Shown one piece after another: positions 1 through 9,309 of a DNA stretch of 64,000 bases. The notes beneath the pieces were generated by a model, which saw nothing but the letters and a program-made list of their open reading frames with translations, did no database searches and was not told the origin of the DNA. Within the stretch, counting starts at the first letter, position 1, and every line of letters begins with the position of its first letter. A program made the translations under genes and the position numbers. Source of the stretch: Tahibacter aquaticus (GTDB lineage Bacteria > Pseudomonadota > Gammaproteobacteria > Xanthomonadales > Rhodanobacteraceae); assembly GCF_004363655.1 (NCBI RefSeq), contig NZ_SNZH01000001.1, positions 520,451 to 584,450 on the forward strand. Direction: 5' to 3'.

Positions 1-185
1 TAGACGACCTGGCCACCGGTGACCACTTCGTAGAAGCCCGGCAGGCTGGACTTGGTCACGGAATCGATCTTGGCCTGGGGCACCAGGGAGAGGATGGCTT
101 CGCTGACGACCTTGGTCTCGTCGGCGGCGGTTGCGGTAAAGGCGGCTGCCGCGAGGGCGAGGGCCAGGGTGAGCTTCTTCAACAT
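1..185 (-). CDS. dsbC: DsbC thiol:disulfide interchange protein, N-terminal part (cut by window edge)
   Basis: The first 61 codons of a minus-strand gene that continues beyond base 1. The ATG is at 185-183. The product opens with a signal peptide (MLKKLTLALALAAAAFTATA) and continues into the DsbC/DsbG dimerisation domain, ending here in PGFYEVVTGGQVVY, a segment typical of DsbC. The family is a periplasmic disulfide isomerase, kept reduced by DsbD, that repairs wrongly paired cysteines. The catalytic CxxC thioredoxin domain would lie outside the window and cannot be checked. It is separated by 285 bases from the alcohol dehydrogenase gene downstream, so it is probably its own transcription unit. 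Confidence 0.85.
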   Translation of the reverse strand, partial: MLKKLTLALALAAAAFTATAADETKVVSEAILSLVPQAKIDSVTKSSLPGFYEVVTGGQVV

Positions 186-470
186 CGCGAACATCCTCGG
201 GTGAAAGGCGGTGACCTGACCGTGACCACGGCACAGGGATAAAGTTCAGCGGCCGGACAGCTAGCAGCAAGACGGACAAGAGTGCCAAGCACCGCCCGCC
301 GCCGCAAGCCGCAAAACGCGACCGGGATCGCAGCTCCCTCAGTCGTCCGGCCTACCCGGCCCTGACCTGAACCCGCCGTTCCCTGCAACGACGGATCGCG
401 CCAGCGGCCATGGCCACTGACCGCGAAACCCGGCCCAAAGCTCCGCGGTAGCTGTACAAAACCGACAAAA

Positions 471-1484
471 CTACCAATCCGCCTGCAGTACCACGCGGTA
501 GCGCGCCTTGCCGGCACGCAGATGCTCCAGCGCCGCGTTCGCTTGTGACATAGGAAAAATTTCCACTTGCGGCGCAATCGCATGGCGTGCGCAGAATTCC
601 AGCATGCGTGCCGTCGTGGCCGGACTGCCCAGGGGCGAACCACCTATCGATTTCTGTCCGCCGATCAGGCTGAAAGCCGCCAGCGGAATCGGCTCCAGCA
701 CGCCGCCGACGAAGTGCAGCCGGCCTTTCGGCGCCAGCGCAGCAACGAACAGTGGCCAGTCCAAGGCCACGTTCACCGTCACCAGCAGGAAATCGAACTG
801 TCCGGCAAGCTGCTTCAGCGCGGCCCGGTCGCGGCTGGACACCACTTTATGCGCGCCCAGTTGCAAGGCTTCCTCGCGCTTGGACTCGCTTGAGGTAAAC
901 GCCGTGACCTCGCAACCCCAATGGCGCAGAAAGGCCAGCGCCATATGGCCGAGCCCGCCGATACCGATCACACCGACGCGATCGGTAGGCCGCACACCGG
1001 CTATCACCAGCGGGTTGAACACGGTAATGCCGCCGCAGAACAGCGGGCCGCTGCTGGCGCTGGCCAGCGCGTCCGGCAGCGGAATCGCCCAGGCCCAGTG
1101 CGCACGCACGCGTTCGGCAAAGCCGCCATGACGGCGCACGATGGTTTCCTCGCCGTTGCCGCACAGGTGCTGGTCGCCGTCGAGACAAGAGCCGCAATGC
1201 AGGCAACTGGCGGAGAACCAGCCCAGGCCGACGCGCTGGCCGAGCTGGCGCCCCTTGGCCTGCGCCCCCAGCGCGACGATGCGACCGACGATTTCATGTC
1301 CCGGCACGAACGGATAGCGGCTGCGGCCCCATTCGTTGTCCAGCATGGACAGGTCGGAATGACAGATGCCGCAATACTCCACGGCAATCTCGACCTGCTC
1401 CTCGCCCAGTGGTCCCGGGTCGTAGGCGTAGGCGTGCAGCGGAGCGTTGGCCGCGTCGGCGGCCCAGGCGCGAATCTGGCTCAT
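471..1484 (-). CDS. Zinc-dependent alcohol/aldehyde dehydrogenase (cinnamyl-alcohol/YahK type)
   Basis: 337-residue medium-chain dehydrogenase/reductase. The catalytic zinc ligands are visible in YCGICHSDL and PGHEIVG, the structural zinc cysteines in CLHCGSCLDGDQHLC, and the nucleotide-binding loop in GVIGIGGLGHMA. Length and motifs fit the NADP(H)-dependent aldehyde reductase/cinnamyl alcohol dehydrogenase group (YahK, AdhC), which reduces a broad range of aldehydes in the cytoplasm. The start at 1484 (MSQIRAW) is preferred over one 13 codons upstream because it matches the usual family N-terminus and has GGGAA upstream. The physiological substrate cannot be told from sequence. It lies 84 bases downstream of the SPOR gene and could be read through from that operon. 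Confidence 0.85.
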   Translation of the reverse strand: MSQIRAWAADAANAPLHAYAYDPGPLGEEQVEIAVEYCGICHSDLSMLDNEWGRSRYPFVPGHEIVGRIVALGAQAKGRQLGQRVGLGWFSASCLHCGSCLDGDQHLCGNGEETIVRRHGGFAERVRAHWAWAIPLPDALASASSGPLFCGGITVFNPLVIAGVRPTDRVGVIGIGGLGHMALAFLRHWGCEVTAFTSSESKREEALQLGAHKVVSSRDRAALKQLAGQFDFLLVTVNVALDWPLFVAALAPKGRLHFVGGVLEPIPLAAFSLIGGQKSIGGSPLGSPATTARMLEFCARHAIAPQVEIFPMSQANAALEHLRAGKARYRVVLQADW

Positions 1485-1568
1485 GGCGATGTTCCCGGCG
1501 TGGATCTGGGGTACCGACTGCAACCGATCCCGCTGCGCGAATCAATCGGCCGCGCTACGGATGTGCGC

Positions 1569-2231
1569 TCAGAAGCAGGTTACCGGCTGTTCTTTCAGAT
1601 CGATCAGGTCGGGCATCTGGGCACGCCAGTTGACCGGGCGCTGCGGATCTTCGGCGAAATCGACCCAGTACACCGGCAGGTCTTCGGTGCGCTGCAGCAT
1701 CTGCGGCGACAGGCCCAGCGCGGCGATTTCGTTGCGCCGGCGCTCTGCATTCGCCTGTTCGCGGAACAGGCCCAGGGAAATGGTGTTCTGCTGGTCGCCG
1801 GCCGTGACCACGTAATAGTCGCGCACGCCACGACTGGACAGCTGGCGGGCCACGCCCAGGGCCTGCTCGCGCGTGCCCATGGCCGGGATGAACACCCAGT
1901 AGCCGCGGCTTTGCGTGGTATGCGCCTCGCGGGACTGGATGCGCCGCACGCGTGTGCCGAGCTTGTTCATGGCTGCACGCATGTCGGCCTGGGTAGCGAA
2001 CGGGCCGATGCTGCGGCACTGGTCGTTGGCGTTGCTGATGCCCGGCTCTTCCGTCAGTTCCGCACTGGCGGCATCGCCCGGACGCTCGCGCTCGGCCAGC
2101 AGCTCCAGCCGGGCAATGCCGATGTCGGTTGCCGCTACCTCGCCCTGGGCCGGCTTGGGCGAGAAATACAGCCAGCTCGCGACCCCGACATTCATCGCCA
2201 GCAGCAGCATGAACAACACGCGCAGGAACAT
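1569..2231 (-). CDS. SPOR-domain protein with one N-terminal membrane segment
   Basis: 220 residues: a hydrophobic N-terminal segment (residues 2-23, ending SWLYF), a variable linker, and a C-terminal SPOR-like domain (about 70-160: CRSIGPFATQADMRAAM, then GYWVFIPAMGTREQA and ISLGLFREQANAERRRNEI). SPOR domains bind denuded septal peptidoglycan, so a periplasmic protein anchored in the inner membrane is inferred. It is the last gene of the plsY-birA-coaX group, 18 bases after coaX. A SPOR gene after coaX is, as I recall, common in Xanthomonadales; its exact function there is unknown to me. Confidence 0.75.
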   Translation of the reverse strand: MFLRVLFMLLLAMNVGVASWLYFSPKPAQGEVAATDIGIARLELLAERERPGDAASAELTEEPGISNANDQCRSIGPFATQADMRAAMNKLGTRVRRIQSREAHTTQSRGYWVFIPAMGTREQALGVARQLSSRGVRDYYVVTAGDQQNTISLGLFREQANAERRRNEIAALGLSPQMLQRTEDLPVYWVDFAEDPQRPVNWRAQMPDLIDLKEQPVTCF

Positions 2232-2249
2232 CCGCAGAGGCCAGCCGAG

Positions 2250-3029
2250 TCAGGAGTTGCCGGATTCTACCGATTCGCTCGACGGCGAAGCGATGCAGCC
2301 GTCGGCAAACCGGGCAAGGCCGCGCAATACCAGGTCGGCCTCGATGCGCGCCGGCCTGCCCAGCAGCGGTGCCAGTTCGCTAGCGGCGCCGCCGGCCAGC
2401 ACCAGCGCCACCGGCGCGGCCAGCCGGGAACTCACCTGCAAATGGAACCTTTCCACTAATGCAGCCGCGGCCAGCCAGCAGCCCGAGCGCACCGCGTCTT
2501 CCGTATCGTCAGCCAGTTCGACAATGCGCGCCGATTCGGCCGCGGTCACCCGCGCCGTGGCACCGAGCAAGGCTTGCTGCATCAGCAGCGGGCTTGGCGC
2601 AATCAGGCCGCCCAGATGCACACCGTCGCCACCCAGTGCATCCAGCACCAGCGCCGTGCCGACGCTGGCCAGCACGGCCGGCCCTGGTACCAGCGCATGC
2701 AGGGCGATCAACGCGACAAAACGATCCACGCCCAGCTTTTCCGGCCGCGCATAGGCCACGCGCACGCCGCAGGCCTGTGCCTGGGTGGCGACGAACTGCG
2801 GTTCGATGCCGAAGCGCGCGCGGATCGCCTGCACCAGCTCCGCTTCCAGGCGCGGCCGGCCGACCGAAGAAACCAGTGCACGCGCTACCGCCGGCGCGTC
2901 GCGCCAGGCCAGCTCCAGCTCGGGCAACAAGGGCCGCGAATGATCGACCGGCGTGCCGGGACGCAGCCCCTGCGCATCGTGCAGGGCCCATTTCAGCCGC
3001 GTATTGCCCAGATCCACCAGCAGATTCAT
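2250..3029 (-). CDS. coaX: Type III pantothenate kinase
   Basis: 259 residues. CoaX phosphorylates pantothenate with ATP, the first step of coenzyme A synthesis. The ASKHA-fold phosphate-binding start LLVDLGNTRLKW, the internal GVDRFVALIA and the ASVGTALVLDAL segment with its GGxI(A/S)PS continuation (LGGLIAPSP) are all present. Length is usual for the family. Its start overlaps the birA stop by 4 bases (ATGA), so translation is probably coupled. The birA-coaX pairing is widespread: in some bacteria the two functions are even fused. Confidence 0.95.
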   Translation of the reverse strand: MNLLVDLGNTRLKWALHDAQGLRPGTPVDHSRPLLPELELAWRDAPAVARALVSSVGRPRLEAELVQAIRARFGIEPQFVATQAQACGVRVAYARPEKLGVDRFVALIALHALVPGPAVLASVGTALVLDALGGDGVHLGGLIAPSPLLMQQALLGATARVTAAESARIVELADDTEDAVRSGCWLAAAALVERFHLQVSSRLAAPVALVLAGGAASELAPLLGRPARIEADLVLRGLARFADGCIASPSSESVESGNS

Positions 3030-3994
3030 GCCTTGCGTACCGTCACTTCGGCGCTGTCGAAGGCGGCGATGGTATCGCCCTGGCGCAACAACAGCGCACC
3101 GCGCGCATCCACACCGGCACCTTCGCCGGCTTGGCTGCCGTGCGCGTCGCTGAGCGTGAGTGCGCAGCCGCGCAGCAGGTCGCGCTGCTCAAACGCCTCG
3201 CGCAGCGGTGCGAAACCGGACTGCGCAAACTGATCCAGCACTTCGGCCAGCTCGCGCAGCAATGCTGCAACCACCGCGTTGCGCGTCGGCAACGGCGTGC
3301 ACAGGCCGGCCAGGTCTGCCGCCGGCTGGTCGATCGCCGCACGTACCGCCGCCGGTAGGTACAGGTTCACGCCGATGCCGATCACCGCATGGCAGGGGCC
3401 GAGGAATTCGCCGCCCAGCTCCACCAGGATGCCGGCCAGCTTGCCGGCCGGTGCGAGCACGTCGTTCGGCCATTTCAGGCCCAGGCCGGCAGCGCCACAG
3501 GATTCCAGCGCGCGCACCACCGCAACGCCGACCGCCAGGCTCAAGCCGGACAGGTTGCCCATGCCCTGGCCGAAGCGCTTCAGCACGGACAGGTATACAT
3601 TGCACAAAGGCGGCGATTTCCAGGCGCGCCCGCGCCGGCCGCGGCCAGCCGTCTGCTGCTCGGCCAGGCAGACCGACAGATCGCCGCGCCCAGCCGCGCT
3701 GCGCATCAGCTCGCTGCTGGTCGAATCGATTTCCCAATGCACCTCGATACCGCCCAGCCGCGCAGCCAGCGCCGCAGGCAGCAATGCGCCGATACGCGCC
3801 GGGTCGAGCAATTCCAGCGGCAAGGCCAGGCGATAGCCGCGCCCGGCCTCGGCTGCGATCGGCAGGCCGGCATCGCGCAATTCGTCCAGGCGCTTCCACA
3901 CCGCCGCCCGCGTGACGCCGAAGCGCCGCGCCAGTTCGCTGCCCGACCAGGCCTGCCCGTCGGCCAGCGCGCCGACCAGATCGCGCGCCTGCAT
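3026..3994 (-). CDS. birA: Bifunctional biotin-protein ligase / biotin operon repressor
   Basis: 322 residues. An N-terminal helix-turn-helix (about 1-60: WSGSELARRFGVTRAAVWKRLDELRDAG) is followed by the biotin-protein ligase domain with the biotinyl-AMP loop GRGRRGRAWKSP and the conserved KWPNDVL, then a C-terminal SH3-like domain (GAGVDARGALLL). It activates biotin to biotinyl-5'-AMP, transfers it to the biotin carboxyl carrier protein and, with the DNA-binding domain, should repress biotin genes. The start at 3994 is preferred over an upstream in-frame ATG because it overlaps the plsY stop by one base (TGATG) and yields the normal N-terminus. No biotin operator is evident nearby. Confidence 0.95.
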   Translation of the reverse strand: MQARDLVGALADGQAWSGSELARRFGVTRAAVWKRLDELRDAGLPIAAEAGRGYRLALPLELLDPARIGALLPAALAARLGGIEVHWEIDSTSSELMRSAAGRGDLSVCLAEQQTAGRGRRGRAWKSPPLCNVYLSVLKRFGQGMGNLSGLSLAVGVAVVRALESCGAAGLGLKWPNDVLAPAGKLAGILVELGGEFLGPCHAVIGIGVNLYLPAAVRAAIDQPAADLAGLCTPLPTRNAVVAALLRELAEVLDQFAQSGFAPLREAFEQRDLLRGCALTLSDAHGSQAGEGAGVDARGALLLRQGDTIAAFDSAEVTVRKA

Positions 3995-4635
3995 CAGCGC
4001 TTCAGCCCCAGCGCACGGGGAATCACCCGTGCGCGCTCGAAGCGATGCTCGGTGCCGCGATACAGCCGCCACAGATTTCCGCTGTGCGTGAGCAGCAGCA
4101 GCGCAGCACAGGCCAGCGCATAGCTATGCAGATCCGCCGTGCCCGGTGCCAGCCACCAGAGCATCGGCACCAGGGAAAGGCCGGCGATCACGGTGGCAAG
4201 ACCGACATAGCCCGTCCAGCCCAGTACCGCCAGCCAGATCAGCAGCAGCGGTGGCGTCGCCAGCGGACATAACACGAACAAGGTGCCAACCACCGTCGCT
4301 GCGCCCTTGCCGCCGCGAAACCCGTAGAACAGCGGCAGCACATGGCCAAGCACCGCGGCGAGACCGCAGACCAGGGCTTCGATATAGCGTCCCGGCGACG
4401 AGTCGGTGGTAGGAATCGCCAGCGCCAGCCATACCGCCAGCGCGCCTTTGCCGATATCGATCAGCACCACCAGCAGGGCGAAACGCCAGCCGCGCGTGCG
4501 CAGGGCATTGGTGCCGCCGGCGTTGCCGCTGCCCTGCTCGCGAATATCGAAACCGCCGCGACGCCCCAGCAGCAGGCTGCCGGAAAGGGAACCGAGCAGG
4601 TAGGCGGCTACGGCCTTGAGAATCAGTACCAGCAT
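3994..4635 (-). CDS. plsY: Glycerol-3-phosphate acyltransferase PlsY
   Basis: 213-residue integral membrane protein with five or so hydrophobic segments. PlsY transfers the acyl group of acyl-phosphate (made by PlsX) to glycerol-3-phosphate, giving lysophosphatidate, the first committed step of membrane phospholipid synthesis. The three cytoplasmic loop motifs are visible: SGNAGGTNALR (substrate loop; the common form is SGNPGATN), a GKG loop in IDIGKGALA and GFRGGKGAAT. It heads the plsY-birA-coaX-SPOR group. A GC-rich hairpin separates it from pgk upstream. Confidence 0.93.
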   Translation of the reverse strand: MLVLILKAVAAYLLGSLSGSLLLGRRGGFDIREQGSGNAGGTNALRTRGWRFALLVVLIDIGKGALAVWLALAIPTTDSSPGRYIEALVCGLAAVLGHVLPLFYGFRGGKGAATVVGTLFVLCPLATPPLLLIWLAVLGWTGYVGLATVIAGLSLVPMLWWLAPGTADLHSYALACAALLLLTHSGNLWRLYRGTEHRFERARVIPRALGLKR

Positions 4636-4702
4636 CGGACAGGTCTCCGGGAATCGTCGCGCGCCCCCGTGGCGGACAGCAAAAGGCGTGCGTCATCGCT
4701 TC

Positions 4703-4734
4703 GCCGGCGCTGCGGGATTCAGCGCAGCGCCGGC
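4703..4734 (-). terminator. GC-rich hairpin downstream of pgk
   Basis: A perfect 12-base inverted repeat (GCCGGCGCTGCG / CGCAGCGCCGGC) with an 8-base loop lies 50-80 bases after the pgk stop codon on the transcribed strand. A weak T-run (CCTTTTG) follows about 15-20 bases later. It probably ends pgk transcription before the plsY operon. The absence of an immediate U-tract makes intrinsic termination less certain. Confidence 0.55.
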
Positions 4735-4783
4735 ACCTACTTCACTTCTAACCTTGCGAACGCACCAAGGGCCTGCCGCCGCT

Positions 4784-5956
4784 TCAGCCGCGCGCCTGCA
4801 AGGCCGTCACCGCCGGCAATTCCTTGCCTTCGAGGAATTCGAGAAAGGCGCCGCCACCCGTGGAGATATAGCCGATGCGGTCCTCGACACCGTACTTTTC
4901 CACTGCCGCCAGCGTATCGCCGCCGCCGGCAATGGAAAACGCCGCCGATTCGGCAATCGCCAGCGCCAGGGTCTGGGTGCCCTTGCCGAAGGCATCGAAC
5001 TCGAATACGCCAACCGGGCCGTTCCACACCACGCTGCCGGCCTTGGCGATCAGTGCTGCATAGGCCGCCGCCGTCTGCGGGCCTATGTCGAGAATCATGT
5101 CGTCGGCCGTCACTTCGTCGACGCGCTTGATCGTGGCGGGCGCATCGGCGGCGAAGGCCGGCGCTACCACCACGTCGCTGGGAATCGGCACGTCGGCGCC
5201 GCGCGCCTTGGCTTCGGCGATGATGCGCCGCGCCGTATCCAGCAGATCGTTCTCCACCAGCGACTTGCCGACCGGATAGCCGGCCGCGGCGATGAAGGTA
5301 TTGGCGATGCCGCCGCCGACGATAAGCTGGTCGACCTTGGCGGTCAGCGTCTGCAGCAGTTCCAGCTTGGTCGACACCTTCGAGCCGGCAACGATGGCCA
5401 GCAACGGCCGCCGCGGGTTATCCAGCGCCTTGGCCAGCGCATCCAGCTCAGCCATCAGCAGCGGCCCGCCGCAGGCGACCTTGGCCGCGCGGATGGCACC
5501 GTGGGTCGAGGCCTGGGCGCGGTGCGCCGTGCCGAACGCGTCCATCACGTAGATGTCGCACAGCGCCGCGTATTTCGCGCTGAGCTCGGGCGTGTCCTTG
5601 CCCTCGCCCACATTCATTCGGCAATTTTCCAGAAGTACAACCTGCCCATTTTCCACCTCGACACCGTCGAGATAGTCGCGCAGCAGCTTCACCTCGCTGC
5701 CCAGCGCCTGGCTCAGCCAGGCTGCCACCGGAGCCAGCGAATCGGCTTCGCTGAACTGCCCTTCCACCGGCCGCCCCAGATGCGAGGTGACCATCACCGC
5801 CGCCCCCGCGTCGCGCGCATGGCGGATGGTCGGCAAGGCAGCTTCCAGGCGCTGGCTGGCCGTTATGCGGCCGTCCTTGATCGGGACATTCAGGTCTTCC
5901 CGGATCAGCACGCGCTTGCCGCGCAGGTCGAGGTCAGTCATGCGGAGAATGGACAT
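4784..5956 (-). CDS. pgk: Phosphoglycerate kinase
   Basis: 390 residues. Catalyses 1,3-bisphosphoglycerate + ADP = 3-phosphoglycerate + ATP in glycolysis. The N-terminal signature [12 protein letters not shown], the substrate-binding HLGRP, and the C-terminal nucleotide region GGGIANTF and [15 protein letters not shown] are present, and length is normal. The ATG at 5956 is preferred over a TTG four codons upstream: GGAAA sits 5-9 bases before it. It is transcribed away from the first metalloprotease gene across a 383-base divergent region. Confidence 0.96.
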   Translation of the reverse strand: MSILRMTDLDLRGKRVLIREDLNVPIKDGRITASQRLEAALPTIRHARDAGAAVMVTSHLGRPVEGQFSEADSLAPVAAWLSQALGSEVKLLRDYLDGVEVENGQVVLLENCRMNVGEGKDTPELSAKYAALCDIYVMDAFGTAHRAQASTHGAIRAAKVACGGPLLMAELDALAKALDNPRRPLLAIVAGSKVSTKLELLQTLTAKVDQLIVGGGIANTFIAAAGYPVGKSLVENDLLDTARRIIAEAKARGADVPIPSDVVVAPAFAADAPATIKRVDEVTADDMILDIGPQTAAAYAALIAKAGSVVWNGPVGVFEFDAFGKGTQTLALAIAESAAFSIAGGGDTLAAVEKYGVEDRIGYISTGGGAFLEFLEGKELPAVTALQARG

Positions 5957-6339
5957 GGGCGTTTCCAAGGGTCAGTTGAGTGCAGTGCGCGGCAATCCCG
6001 CTGCGGGGCCGGCGCCGTTTACGCCGGTGGCCGGCCGCCAGGGCTGCCGCAGGCCTGCAGGGGAAAACCACGGATTACAGCCGCGACGCGTCCGCTTTGC
6101 AAATTACCGCCGGACAGGCCACCACCGGCGGCACGACCGTGGGGCAGGCCCTCCGCCGCCGGGCGCGGCCGTTCGCCAGCTCCGTGCCGGTGCGCATGGG
6201 TTGCCCGACTTTCGTCACGGTTCGCGCATGCCAGGCCACCTTGTCCAGCATTCCCGTGACCGAGCTAACACTTGGCGGGCGCCGATCGCTTCAAGGTAGC
6301 GCCGCTCGTGCACATTCCTGCACAAATAGAGGATTCCGC
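5957..6339. other. Divergent intergenic region between pgk and the first metalloprotease gene
   Basis: 383 bases without a credible gene. It must contain promoters for pgk (leftward) and the metalloprotease (rightward). Just before the protease gene there is a short dyad GTGCA-N6-TGCAC (6309-6324) and then a good ribosome-binding site, AGAGGA at 6328-6333, six bases before the ATG. I found no convincing -35/-10 pair. Confidence 0.4.
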
Positions 6340-7704
6340 ATGACTTGCAAAATTGCTTTTCTGCCGTGCCTGCTTGCACTGCTTGCCCCAGGCCACGCCC
6401 TGGCTGCCGGGCCCCGGGAGGGCCGCCTGGAACTGACCTGGGGCGACCCTGTCGCCGGCAGCCGGCAAGCCGACCGGTTCACTGTCGAACTGGTCGACGA
6501 CAAGGGCGAACGCCTCGCCCTGGACCCGGCCGAAGCGCTGCGCGCGGCCGAGGATCTGTACGCCTTGAACGGGCAGCAGGTCGCTGTCGCCCTGGATACT
6601 GCCGAGTCGTCAAAACCGCCGCGCGTCGATGCCATCGTGCCGGCCGGCGAGAGCAAGTCCCTCGTCGCACCGGACGTCGCCGGCACCACGGTCTGGGCCA
6701 CCATTCTGTGCAAGTTCAGCGATGTCGCCACCGAGCAGAAGCCGCTGAGCTTCTTCAACGGCCAGTACGGCAACAGCCCGGCCCAGCTCGACCATTACTG
6801 GCGCGAGGTTTCCTACAACAAGATCAACCTGGTCGGCAGCGCCGCCTACGGCTGGTTCACCCTGCCGCAGCCACGCTCGTTCTATGTGCCGGCCGGCGGC
6901 AGCGCCAATCTCAACAAACTGTTCGACGACTGCACCACGGTGGCCAATGCCTCGGTCAATTTCGCCGCCAACGGCGGCCTGCAGGGCATCAACATGATGT
7001 TCAACGGCGACCTCGATGGCTATGCCTGGGGCGGTACGCGCTGCGCCACGCTGGACGGCATCAACAAGTGCTGGAGCTCCACCTGGAACCCGCCCTGGTC
7101 ATTCGGCAACACCGCGCCGCTGAGCCATGAGATGGGCCACGCCTACGGCCTGCCCCATGCCAACAACTCCGACGGCGACAGCAATCCCTATGACAACCCC
7201 TGGGACGTGATGAGCGACGCCTGGAGCAACGCCGTCAGCAATCCCACCTACGGCTCGCTGGGCAAGCACCTGAGCACCTGGTCGCGCGACAAGCTGGGCT
7301 TTATCGACGCGGCGCGCAAACTCACCATCAATGCCAACGGCACGTATGCCAACCTGCTGCTGGACCGCGCCAGCCTGATCGGCTCGAACAACCGGCAGAT
7401 GATCGTCGTGCGGGTCACCGGCCAGCCGGCGACGAAGTACTACACCATCGAAGCGCGCAAGCGCGTCGGCACCTACGAGGCCAGACTAGCCGGCGATGCA
7501 GTGATCATCCATTCCATCGACACCACCCGCTCCACGCCGGCCTGGAGCGTGGATGCCAGCGTGCCGCCGGCCACGACATCGAACAATGAAGGCTCGATGT
7601 TCAAGGTCGGCGAAACCTGGACGGCACCGGGCAACGCGTTTCGCGTGACAGTGAACTCGACCACGGCCGAGGGCTTCAACATCACGGTCCAGTACGGCCC
7701 CTGA
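6340..7704 (+). CDS. Secreted zinc metalloprotease, paralogue 1 (metzincin-like)
   Basis: 454 residues with a signal peptide (residues 1-23, ...GHALAA). The zinc site HEMGHAYGLPH (H263, E264, H267, H273) fits the metzincin pattern HExxHxxGxxH, and the downstream WDVMSDAW (M291) looks like the Met-turn. Two cysteine-containing regions (CKFSD, RCATLDGINKC) may form disulfides. It should be an exported, probably extracellular, endopeptidase; I cannot name the MEROPS family with confidence (M6-like or a related group). The following gene is a close paralogue: from residue about 110 onward the two are nearly 90% identical by eye, while the first 100 residues are much less alike. This copy lacks the C-terminal IFK extension of its twin. 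The AGAGGA ribosome-binding site fixes the start. Confidence 0.85.
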   Translation: MTCKIAFLPCLLALLAPGHALAAGPREGRLELTWGDPVAGSRQADRFTVELVDDKGERLALDPAEALRAAEDLYALNGQQVAVALDTAESSKPPRVDAIVPAGESKSLVAPDVAGTTVWATILCKFSDVATEQKPLSFFNGQYGNSPAQLDHYWREVSYNKINLVGSAAYGWFTLPQPRSFYVPAGGSANLNKLFDDCTTVANASVNFAANGGLQGINMMFNGDLDGYAWGGTRCATLDGINKCWSSTWNPPWSFGNTAPLSHEMGHAYGLPHANNSDGDSNPYDNPWDVMSDAWSNAVSNPTYGSLGKHLSTWSRDKLGFIDAARKLTINANGTYANLLLDRASLIGSNNRQMIVVRVTGQPATKYYTIEARKRVGTYEARLAGDAVIIHSIDTTRSTPAWSVDASVPPATTSNNEGSMFKVGETWTAPGNAFRVTVNSTTAEGFNITVQYGP

Positions 7705-7710
7705 GCGCGA

Positions 7711-7741
7711 GGCCGGTACCGTCCTGGCGACGGTACCGGCC
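7711..7741 (+). terminator. Hairpin after the first metalloprotease gene
   Basis: A perfect 13-base inverted repeat (GGCCGGTACCGTC / GACGGTACCGGCC) around a 5-base loop starts 7 bases after the stop codon. It is strong and well placed for a terminator, but no T-run follows. It separates the two protease paralogues, so the second probably has its own promoter in 7742-7905. Confidence 0.6.
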
Positions 7742-7905
7742 AGTCCACTCTGCGGAACTGGCTCCGCACATACCGCTTGTCCGCCATCTGCACAGAATGC
7801 CGCCCGCGTACCGTGGCCGCGGCGCGAACCGCGGCGGGTTTAACAGTCGTGAATCACCCGTACGGTTAGGGTGAATCCCTTCAGTGCCCTTGCGAATCGA
7901 CTGCC

Positions 7906-9309
7906 ATGACCCGCTCTACGCCCCTACTGCTTGCGCTCGCTTCTTCCCTGTTCGGCAGCCAGGCCCTGGCCGCGCCCATCGAAGGCCGGCTGGAACTGAT
8001 CTGGGGCGACACCGATCCGGTCGCCGGGCTGGAAAGCCAGTTCCGCGTCAGCCTGGTCGACGACAACGGACTGCGCTATGCGCTCGATCCGGAACAGGCC
8101 CGCCTGGGTGCCGGCGATATCTACGCACTGGCTGGCAAGCGCGTCGCGGTCGATTTGGCCACTGCCGCCACTGCGCAAGGCCTGGCGGTACGGGCCATCG
8201 TGCCGGCCGACGAACAGCGCGGCGTGACGCAGCCGGACGTGGCCGGCACCACGGTCTGGGCCACCCTGCTGTGCAAGTTCAGCGACATCGCCACCGAGCA
8301 GAAACCGCTGAGCTTCTTCAACGGCCAGTACGGCAACAGCCCGGGCCAGCTCGACCACTACTGGCGCGAGGTTTCCTACAACAAGATCAACCTGGTCGGC
8401 AGCGCCGCCTACGGCTGGTTCACCCTGCCGCAGCCGCGTTCGTTCTACGTGCCGGCCAGCGGCAGCGCCAATCTCAACAAGCTGTTCGACGATTGCACGG
8501 CCGCAGCCAATGCCAGCGTGAACTTCGCCGCCAACGGCGGCCTGCAAGGCGTCAACATGATGTTCAACGGCGACCTCGACGGCTATGCCTGGGGCGGCAG
8601 CCGCTGCGCCACCCTGGACGGCATCAACAAGTGCTGGAGTTCCACCTGGAACCCGCCCTGGTCGTTCAGCAACTCTGCCCCGCTGAGCCACGAGATGGGC
8701 CATGCCTACGGCCTGCCGCATGCGAACAATTCCGACAACGACAGCGACCCCTACGACAACCCCTGGGACGTGATGAGCGACGCCTGGAGCAATGCCGCCA
8801 CCGACACCACCTACGGCAAAGTCGCCAAGCACATCAGCACCTGGTCGCGCGACAAGCTCGGCTTCATCGATGCGGCGCGCAAGCGCACCCTGAATACCGA
8901 CGGCTACTATCCCGGCCTGCTGCTGGACCGCGCCAGCCTGATCGGCTCGGCCAATCTGCAGATGATCGTCGTCACCCTCGCCGGCCAGCCGGCGACCAAG
9001 TTCTACACCATCGAAGCGCGCAAGCGCGGCGGCAAATACGAATCGGCCCTGGCCGGCGATGCGGTGATCATCCACTCCATCGACACCACGCGCTCCACGC
9101 CCGCCTGGAGCGTGGACGCGGACTCGCCGCCGGCCAATACCGCGAACAACGAAGGCTCGATGTTCAAGGTCGGCGAAACCTGGACCGTGCCGGGCAATGC
9201 CTTCAGCGTCAAGGTCGATGCCGCCACGGCGGAAGGCTTCAGCGTCACTGTCACGCGCGGCACGGTGTCGACCGACCCGATCTTCAAGGGCAACTTCCAG
9301 GCGCAGTAA
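7906..9309 (+). CDS. Secreted zinc metalloprotease, paralogue 2, with C-terminal IFK extension
   Basis: 467 residues: signal peptide (1-23, ...SQALAA), a divergent propeptide-like region (24-108), then a catalytic domain almost the same as the preceding gene, with HEMGHAYGLPH (H262, E263, H266, H272) and the WDVMSDAW Met-turn. Unlike its twin it carries a C-terminal extension of about a dozen residues, TDPIFKGNFQAQ, resembling the ends of the beta-helix protein (34223-36601) and the subtilase (59838-63305). It is inferred to be an exported endopeptidase. The tandem arrangement and near-identity point to a duplication in which the N-terminal halves diverged freely while the catalytic half was held constant, by selection or gene conversion. 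Confidence 0.85.
   Translation: MTRSTPLLLALASSLFGSQALAAPIEGRLELIWGDTDPVAGLESQFRVSLVDDNGLRYALDPEQARLGAGDIYALAGKRVAVDLATAATAQGLAVRAIVPADEQRGVTQPDVAGTTVWATLLCKFSDIATEQKPLSFFNGQYGNSPGQLDHYWREVSYNKINLVGSAAYGWFTLPQPRSFYVPASGSANLNKLFDDCTAAANASVNFAANGGLQGVNMMFNGDLDGYAWGGSRCATLDGINKCWSSTWNPPWSFSNSAPLSHEMGHAYGLPHANNSDNDSDPYDNPWDVMSDAWSNAATDTTYGKVAKHISTWSRDKLGFIDAARKRTLNTDGYYPGLLLDRASLIGSANLQMIVVTLAGQPATKFYTIEARKRGGKYESALAGDAVIIHSIDTTRSTPAWSVDADSPPANTANNEGSMFKVGETWTVPGNAFSVKVDAATAEGFSVTVTRGTVSTDPIFKGNFQAQ

Noticed and set aside
921-2459. A 512-codon plus-strand frame
   Set aside because: Runs antisense through the alcohol dehydrogenase, SPOR and coaX genes and shows no domain features.
6340-9309. Duplicated segment considered as a mobile-element signature
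   Set aside because: The repeat consists of two whole coding regions with different signal peptides and no terminal inverted repeats, target duplications or transposase.
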